Shown here: positions 30,527-34,634 of the stretch, one piece after another
How positions within the stretch are numbered: the first letter of the stretch is position 1
How the letters are laid out: each line of letters opens with the position of its first letter
Origin: Eggerthellaceae bacterium
Lineage (GTDB): Bacteria; Actinomycetota; Coriobacteriia; Coriobacteriales; Eggerthellaceae
Assembly (NCBI GenBank): GCA_017459925.1
Contig: JAFUCC010000131.1
Coordinates: 1-34,634 of the forward strand
Length of the DNA: 34,634 bases
Direction of reading: 5' to 3'
Made by a program: the position numbers and the translations under genes
Notes under the pieces: generated by a model
Seen by the model: only the letters and a program-made list of their open reading frames with translations
Told to the model about the DNA's origin: nothing
The model's database searches: none

Positions 30527-33163
30527 ATGGCTTATCTAGAGCGCTTGGCCGAAGCCAGCCAGATGACGCGCCGCGACTTCACGAAAGTCGCCGCGGCCAC
30601 GACGGCGCTGGTCGCCTTCGGCCTTTCGGGCTGCAGCACTGCGACGGTGCAGTCGAGCGGCGCGACGCCGACATCCGAGGAGATGCTGGCCAAGGCGGCG
30701 CAGAACACCGCCGACGTGTCCCGCGACCTCATCACCGGCGAGTGGATTCCGGCAGCGTGCTGGCACAACTGCGGCGGCCGCTGTGTGAACAAGGTCCTGG
30801 TTCGCGATGGCATCGTCATCCGCCAGAAGACCGACGACAGCGTGGAAGACACCGTCGACAACCCGCAGCAGCGCGGGTGCGTCCGCGGCCGCTCGCAGCG
30901 CATGCAGGTCTTCGGTGCTGACCGCATCAAGTACCCGATGAAGCGCAAGGGCTGGAGCCCCGATGCGCCCAACGGCCAGCTGCGTGGCAAGGACGAGTGG
31001 GAACGCGTCAGCTGGGACGAGGCCATCGGCTATATCGCCGACGAGCTGAAGAAGGCATACGACACCTATGGCCCGCGCTCGGTGCTCAACTGCGCGGCCA
31101 AGGGCTTCCCGACGGTGCTCAACGCCCTCGGCGGCGCGTGCAACGTCACCGACACCACCAGCTGCGGCACGCTTTCCAACGGCCATGCCGTGAAGATGGG
31201 CCTCGGCTTCTTGAACTGGTTCTTCGTCGTGAACGACCGTTACGACCTGAAGAACGCCGAGTACATCGTGCTGCACGGCGCCAACCCCGCGTGGACGGCC
31301 GCCGGCATGCCCATCAACAACTACCTGCAGGCCAAGAAGGCCGGCGCCAAGTACGTGGTGGTGGGCCCGTTCAAGAACGCGTCGGCCGTAACCCTCGACG
31401 CCAAGTGGATTCCCGTGAAGCCCGCAACTGACCTGGCGTTCGTCATGGCCGTCGCCTACGAGATGATGGCGATGGACGAGGCCGGCGGAAACGTCGTCGA
31501 TTGGGACTTCGTCCACAAGTACACGGTGGGCATGGACGCGGAAAGCATGCCAGAAGGCGCCGCCACGCCCGAGAACTACAAAGCCTACCTGAAGGGCGAA
31601 TACGACGGCACGCCGAAAACCGCTGAATGGGCAAGCGCCATCTGCGGCACGCCGGTCGAGGACATCCGCTGGTTCGCGGAAATCTGCGGCAAGAACCATG
31701 CCACCATGCTGCTGCACGGCTTCGCGCCGGTGCGCGCGGTCGGCTCCGAGGACTTCACGCAGGCCTTCACGGCGCTCGGCGCTTTGGGCGGCCACTTCGG
31801 CAAGCCCGGTCACGCATGCGGCGGCATCCGCGAGCAGACCTCCGGCAACGACGGCATGACGCTCGTCTCCGCGGGCGATGCCGGCCTGCCCGAAGGCCCC
31901 ACGCCCACGATCTATGACCCGATTCCGGGCGTCACCGTGTGGCAGAACATCCTGGACAAGAAGTACCGCTACGTCGGCACCATGTACGCCGAGCTCGCCC
32001 CGGGCGAGGACCGCGATCTCGACATCCACGTCATCTGCTTCGAGGCATCCGGCACCATGCGCACCACGCCCAACACCATGAAGGCCATTGAAGCGGTGCG
32101 TTCGGTCGACTTCGTGTTCTCGAGCCAGTACACGATGAACACCCAGGCGCTCTACGCCGACATCGTGCTGCCGGCAACGACCGAATGGGAGACTCCGGGT
32201 GCGTTCCCGAACGCCAACCGCGAGACGCTCATCATGTACCGTCAGGTCATCCCGCCGATCTACGAGGCGAAATCCGACTTCGAGATCGCCAAGCTGCTGG
32301 CCGAGAAGCTTGGTCTCGACACGGCCGAGCTGTTCCCGATCGACGAGAAGCAGCAGTTCATGAACAAGATCCTGGGCGCAACTTACATGGACCCGACCTA
32401 CCAGCCCCAGCCGCTGATCAAGGTCACCGACGACGACCTGAAGCAGTGGGGCTGCGTTGGCGAGGCCCACGACGGCGTCGTCACGCTGGCCGAGATGTGC
32501 GAAAACGGCGTGTACCACGTGCCGCGCCAGGAAGGCGACTCGTACGGTTTCATCGGCTACATGCAGTACATCATGGACCCGGAGGCCAACCCCGTCACGA
32601 GCGCTTCGGGCAAGATCGAGATCTACTCGCAGGCCAAGGCCGACGAGTTCAATGCGCCGGGCGCCCCGGGCGTCGAGCCGGTGAAGGCCTACCCGACGTA
32701 TCGCGCCACGCCGCGCGGCATCGACACGCTTTCCGACGAGTATCCGTTCATGGGTTACAACCCGCACTATTACCGCCGCACGCACAGCTGCCTCGACAAC
32801 GGCCTGTGGAACCGCGAGGCGTGGATCAGCCCGATCTACATCAATCCGGCCGACGCCGCCGCCAAGGGCATCGCCGACGGCGACACGGTGGTCGTTTCCA
32901 GTCCGGCTGGCAAGGTCCTGCGCCCGGCCACGCTGCTCGAGTCCGTCATGCCCGGTGTCATCACGATTCCGCACGGCGCATGGGTCGACATGGACGAAAA
33001 CGACGAGTACGACACCGGCGGATGCGACAACGTGCTCATCGGCTCCGAGGTCAGCTCTTCGTACGTCTCGGGTTACAACAACATCAACGTCAACGTCGAG
33101 AAGTACGCTGGCACGCCTCTCGTTCCCGATTGCGAGAAGCCGCAGCGCATCATCGAGCTGTAG
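30527..33163 (+). CDS. Tat-exported molybdopterin oxidoreductase with a lipobox, catalytic subunit
   Basis: A DMSO-reductase-family enzyme of 878 residues. ATG 30527 follows AGGAGGAG; a longer upstream frame lacks a ribosome site. Residues 14-20 (TRRDFTK) are a Tat motif, and the hydrophobic stretch ends in LSGC with Cys36, so the protein may be lipidated after export. Cys78, Cys82, Cys86 and Cys118 (CWHNCGGRC, later RGC) form the [4Fe-4S] site. The molybdopterin domains and the C-terminal barrel (INPADAAAKGIADGDTVVVSS) are complete. The following genes encode its four-cluster ferredoxin and a TorD chaperone, but no membrane subunit, unlike the operon at 109. Lipid anchoring of the catalytic chain may replace it. 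The substrate is unknown; DMSO/TMAO-like or aromatic substrates are possible. Confidence 0.92.
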   Translation: MAYLERLAEASQMTRRDFTKVAAATTALVAFGLSGCSTATVQSSGATPTSEEMLAKAAQNTADVSRDLITGEWIPAACWHNCGGRCVNKVLVRDGIVIRQKTDDSVEDTVDNPQQRGCVRGRSQRMQVFGADRIKYPMKRKGWSPDAPNGQLRGKDEWERVSWDEAIGYIADELKKAYDTYGPRSVLNCAAKGFPTVLNALGGACNVTDTTSCGTLSNGHAVKMGLGFLNWFFVVNDRYDLKNAEYIVLHGANPAWTAAGMPINNYLQAKKAGAKYVVVGPFKNASAVTLDAKWIPVKPATDLAFVMAVAYEMMAMDEAGGNVVDWDFVHKYTVGMDAESMPEGAATPENYKAYLKGEYDGTPKTAEWASAICGTPVEDIRWFAEICGKNHATMLLHGFAPVRAVGSEDFTQAFTALGALGGHFGKPGHACGGIREQTSGNDGMTLVSAGDAGLPEGPTPTIYDPIPGVTVWQNILDKKYRYVGTMYAELAPGEDRDLDIHVICFEASGTMRTTPNTMKAIEAVRSVDFVFSSQYTMNTQALYADIVLPATTEWETPGAFPNANRETLIMYRQVIPPIYEAKSDFEIAKLLAEKLGLDTAELFPIDEKQQFMNKILGATYMDPTYQPQPLIKVTDDDLKQWGCVGEAHDGVVTLAEMCENGVYHVPRQEGDSYGFIGYMQYIMDPEANPVTSASGKIEIYSQAKADEFNAPGAPGVEPVKAYPTYRATPRGIDTLSDEYPFMGYNPHYYRRTHSCLDNGLWNREAWISPIYINPADAAAKGIADGDTVVVSSPAGKVLRPATLLESVMPGVITIPHGAWVDMDENDEYDTGGCDNVLIGSEVSSSYVSGYNNINVNVEKYAGTPLVPDCEKPQRIIEL

Positions 33164-33181
33164 TCAGGGAGGGGATACGTT

Positions 33182-33760
33182 ATGGCCAAGAAAGGCTTTT
33201 TCTACAACCAGGACGACTGCGTGGGATGCAAGACCTGCCAGATGGCCTGCAAGGACAAGAACGACCTGATGGTCGGCATCCTGTTCCGCAACCTGCGCGA
33301 TTTCGAGGTGGGCACGTACCCCAACGCGTCTGTGTACCACTACGCCAAGACCTGCAACCACTGCGAACAGCCGCTGTGCGTCGCCAACTGCCCGACCGGC
33401 GCCATGTACTTCGACGAGGAAGACGGCACCACCCAGCACGACTTCGAGGTGTGCATCGGCTGCCAGACGTGCGTCCGCAGCTGCCCCTACGAGGTGCCGC
33501 AATTCCTCGAGGAGGCCGCCAAGGTCATCAAGTGCGACGCCTGCATCGCCCTGCGCGGCAACGGCGAACAGCCGGCCTGCGTGGCGGCGTGCCAAATGCG
33601 CGCTCTCCGCTTCGGCGATTTCGACGAGCTGAAAGCAGAATTCCCCGATGCGGTGCGTGATCTCCCCATCCTCCCCGAATCCAACGTCACGAGCCCTTGC
33701 ACGCTCATCGCCGCAAAGGCCGCCGCGCTGGAGGAGGGCGCCGTAGAAGTGCATCTATAG
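33182..33760 (+). CDS. Four-cluster ferredoxin subunit (DmsB type)
   Basis: Electron-transfer partner of the molybdoenzyme upstream, 192 residues. Sixteen cysteines in four groups: 13/16/19/23, 58/61/66/70, 91/94/97/101 and 118/121/133/137. CPTGAMYF and CPYEVPQF follow the second and third groups, as usual. No signal peptide; export would happen together with the Tat-bearing partner. GGGAGGGG precedes ATG 33182, 18 bases after the previous stop. All motifs are intact. With no NrfD/DmsC-type gene downstream, its electron donor is open. Confidence 0.93.
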   Translation: MAKKGFFYNQDDCVGCKTCQMACKDKNDLMVGILFRNLRDFEVGTYPNASVYHYAKTCNHCEQPLCVANCPTGAMYFDEEDGTTQHDFEVCIGCQTCVRSCPYEVPQFLEEAAKVIKCDACIALRGNGEQPACVAACQMRALRFGDFDELKAEFPDAVRDLPILPESNVTSPCTLIAAKAAALEEGAVEVHL

Positions 33761-33787
33761 TCGGGCAAACAACCTATAGAAGCATTG

Positions 33788-33819
33788 CGAGCCGCAGCAT
33801 CCTTCCCCGCTGCGGCTCG
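33788..33819 (+). promoter_or_regulatory. Leader hairpin ahead of the second TorD-type gene
   Basis: CGAGCCGCAGC (33788-33798) pairs perfectly with GCTGCGGCTCG (33809-33819) around a 10-nt loop, ATCCTTCCCC. It ends 11 bases before the GGAAAGGA site of the chaperone gene. No T-run follows. It matches the layout of 4447-4474 (also a 10-nt, C/T-rich loop). Confidence 0.6.
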
Positions 33820-33843
33820 GGCGCGTTTAGGGAAAGGAATGCA

Positions 33844-34497
33844 ATGGAACGGGAATACCTAGAAAACGCCCTGGTGAACAGGGAATTCGTGTACCGCTAC
33901 GCCTGGCGGCTCTTCGCCGCCGAGCCCGATGCGGACATGCTTGCGCTGTGCGCGTCTGCCGAGGCGCAAGACCAAGTCGAGCTGTTGCTCGGCGCGGATT
34001 CCGACGCAGCTTCCGCCCAACGCCACATGGCCGAGATCGCCGCGGAAACAGACGATGCAAGCGCTCTTGCGGACGAGTTCACGCGCTTGTTCCTCGGCCC
34101 GGCGAAACCGCTTGCGCCGCTTTGGGAATCGGTGTACCGCGAGTCGGACGAGCTGCTCTTCCAGCAGACGACGCTCGACGTGCGCGAGGCGTACAAAGGA
34201 GCCGGCTTCGAAGCGCGGGCGTATCCGAAAGAGGCCGACGACCATCTGGCCATCGAGCTCGATTTCATGGCGGCGCTTGTGAACAGGACGCTAACGGCCC
34301 TGCAGGCCGACGACGTCGAGGCCGCGCATGCGAACCTGGCTTACCAGCGCATGTTCCTGGCCGACCATCTGACGAAATGGACGGGTGATTTGCGCGAACG
34401 CGCAGCGCGCGAAATTCCGACTAATTACAGCAATTTCTACCTCTACGCGGTCGCGCTCGTCGATGAATTGTGCCACACTGAGGTCAGCATTGTTTGA
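33844..34497 (+). CDS. TorD/DmsD-family molybdoenzyme chaperone
   Basis: A 217-residue helical chaperone for the catalytic subunit at 30527. The core EFTRLFLGPAKPLAPLWESVYRES (near residues 79-102) is the TorD signature, corresponding to EYTRLFVGP in the copy at 4505. DDHLAIELDFMAALV follows at about 134-148. GGAAAGGA precedes ATG 33844. It lies 83 bases behind the ferredoxin gene, after the leader hairpin. It is about as divergent from the first chaperone as paralogues usually are, consistent with each chaperone serving its own enzyme. Confidence 0.9.
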   Translation: MEREYLENALVNREFVYRYAWRLFAAEPDADMLALCASAEAQDQVELLLGADSDAASAQRHMAEIAAETDDASALADEFTRLFLGPAKPLAPLWESVYRESDELLFQQTTLDVREAYKGAGFEARAYPKEADDHLAIELDFMAALVNRTLTALQADDVEAAHANLAYQRMFLADHLTKWTGDLRERAAREIPTNYSNFYLYAVALVDELCHTEVSIV

Positions 34498-34552
34498 TGT
34501 GGACCCCTGATTCCGCACAACCCTATGCGGCGGGCGTCTTGCAAATGATAGC

Positions 34553-34634
34553 CTAATCCGTCAAGCCTTCTCCGTCGTCTGCTCGCGCGTCGTAGAAGTC
34601 GGAATCGTACACGGACAGCTCCAGGCAGATGCCG
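34553..34634 (-). CDS. C-terminal end of an unidentified reverse-strand gene (partial)
   Basis: A frame enters from the right edge and ends at TAG (34555-34553) after 26 codons, reading GICLELSVYDSDFYDARADD and a short acidic end. Codon use fits the local coding style (GC-rich third positions), but 26 residues are too few to identify a family. It would be convergent with the TorD gene, 55 bases away. Confidence 0.4.
   Translation of the reverse strand, partial: GICLELSVYDSDFYDARADDGEGLTD

Noticed and set aside
52..34624. The 14-mer ACGGACAGCTCCAG occurs at 52-65 and 34611-34624, near both ends of the window
   Set aside because: In about 35 kb, shared 14-mers are expected by chance, and the right copy lies inside a partial gene; no longer match surrounds it.

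Overview
The window looks like a piece of an Eggerthellaceae-type (Coriobacteriia, Actinomycetota) anaerobe. The reasons are the high GC, three separate molybdopterin (bis-MGD) oxidoreductase modules with Fe-S partners and TorD-type chaperones, a 2-hydroxyacyl-CoA dehydratase/activase pair, flavodoxin-ferredoxin and ferredoxin-tailed aldo/keto reductase genes, and LysR regulators next to redox genes. The taxonomic guess is an inference from gene content only. No rRNA, tRNA, CRISPR array or transposase gene was seen.

Layout. 109-5131 (+): a Dms/Nrf-like respiratory operon made of a Tat-exported catalytic subunit, a four-cluster ferredoxin subunit, an NrfD-type membrane subunit and a TorD-type chaperone. 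Two lesions lie in it: an in-frame TAG 41 codons before the natural C-terminus of the catalytic subunit, and a one-base deletion in the membrane subunit. 5136-8095 (-): a two-gene ATP-dependent radical reductase/dehydratase system (HgdB-like protein, plus an HgdB-like domain fused to an activase). 8301-12464: a LysR regulator divergent from a cytoplasmic molybdopterin enzyme and its two-cluster mini-ferredoxin; matching palindromes bracket this module. 12606-16267: EFR1-type flavodoxin-ferredoxin, quinone-oxidoreductase-like MDR protein, ferredoxin-tailed aldo/keto reductase, nitroreductase. 16754-20033: a radical SAM protein, then a two-gene operon of an AAA-type ATPase and a HipA-like kinase with an unusual promoter. 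20199-25429: LysR regulator divergent from an aldo/keto reductase, a double-domain esterase lipoprotein, and a second ferredoxin-tailed aldo/keto reductase that lacks the usual catalytic Tyr. 25548-29244: dinB with a small downstream gene, an FMN-binding split-barrel protein, a GNAT acetyltransferase and a PGPGW-type membrane protein. 29526-34497: nitroreductase, then a third molybdopterin operon (Tat plus lipobox catalytic subunit, four-cluster ferredoxin, TorD chaperone) with no membrane subunit. A partial reverse-strand gene runs off the right edge.

How the parts fit. The window is a redox-accessory region. Exported or cytoplasmic molybdoenzymes reduce or dehydroxylate organic electron acceptors, fed by ferredoxin-type subunits. 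LysR regulators would sense substrates, and the esterase and oxidoreductases would process plant- or host-derived organics. These substrate assignments are inference.

The strongest unexplained signal is non-coding. Intergenic gaps hold a set of palindromes. Some are single 25-33 nt near-perfect hairpins and some are two inverted copies giving 30-34 bp perfect stems. Different copies have different sequences yet keep perfect pairing. A 252-bp element with doubled inverted ends (27898-28149), a 171-nt nested inverted repeat (21060-21230) and three 10-bp phased repeats (20004-20033) add to this.
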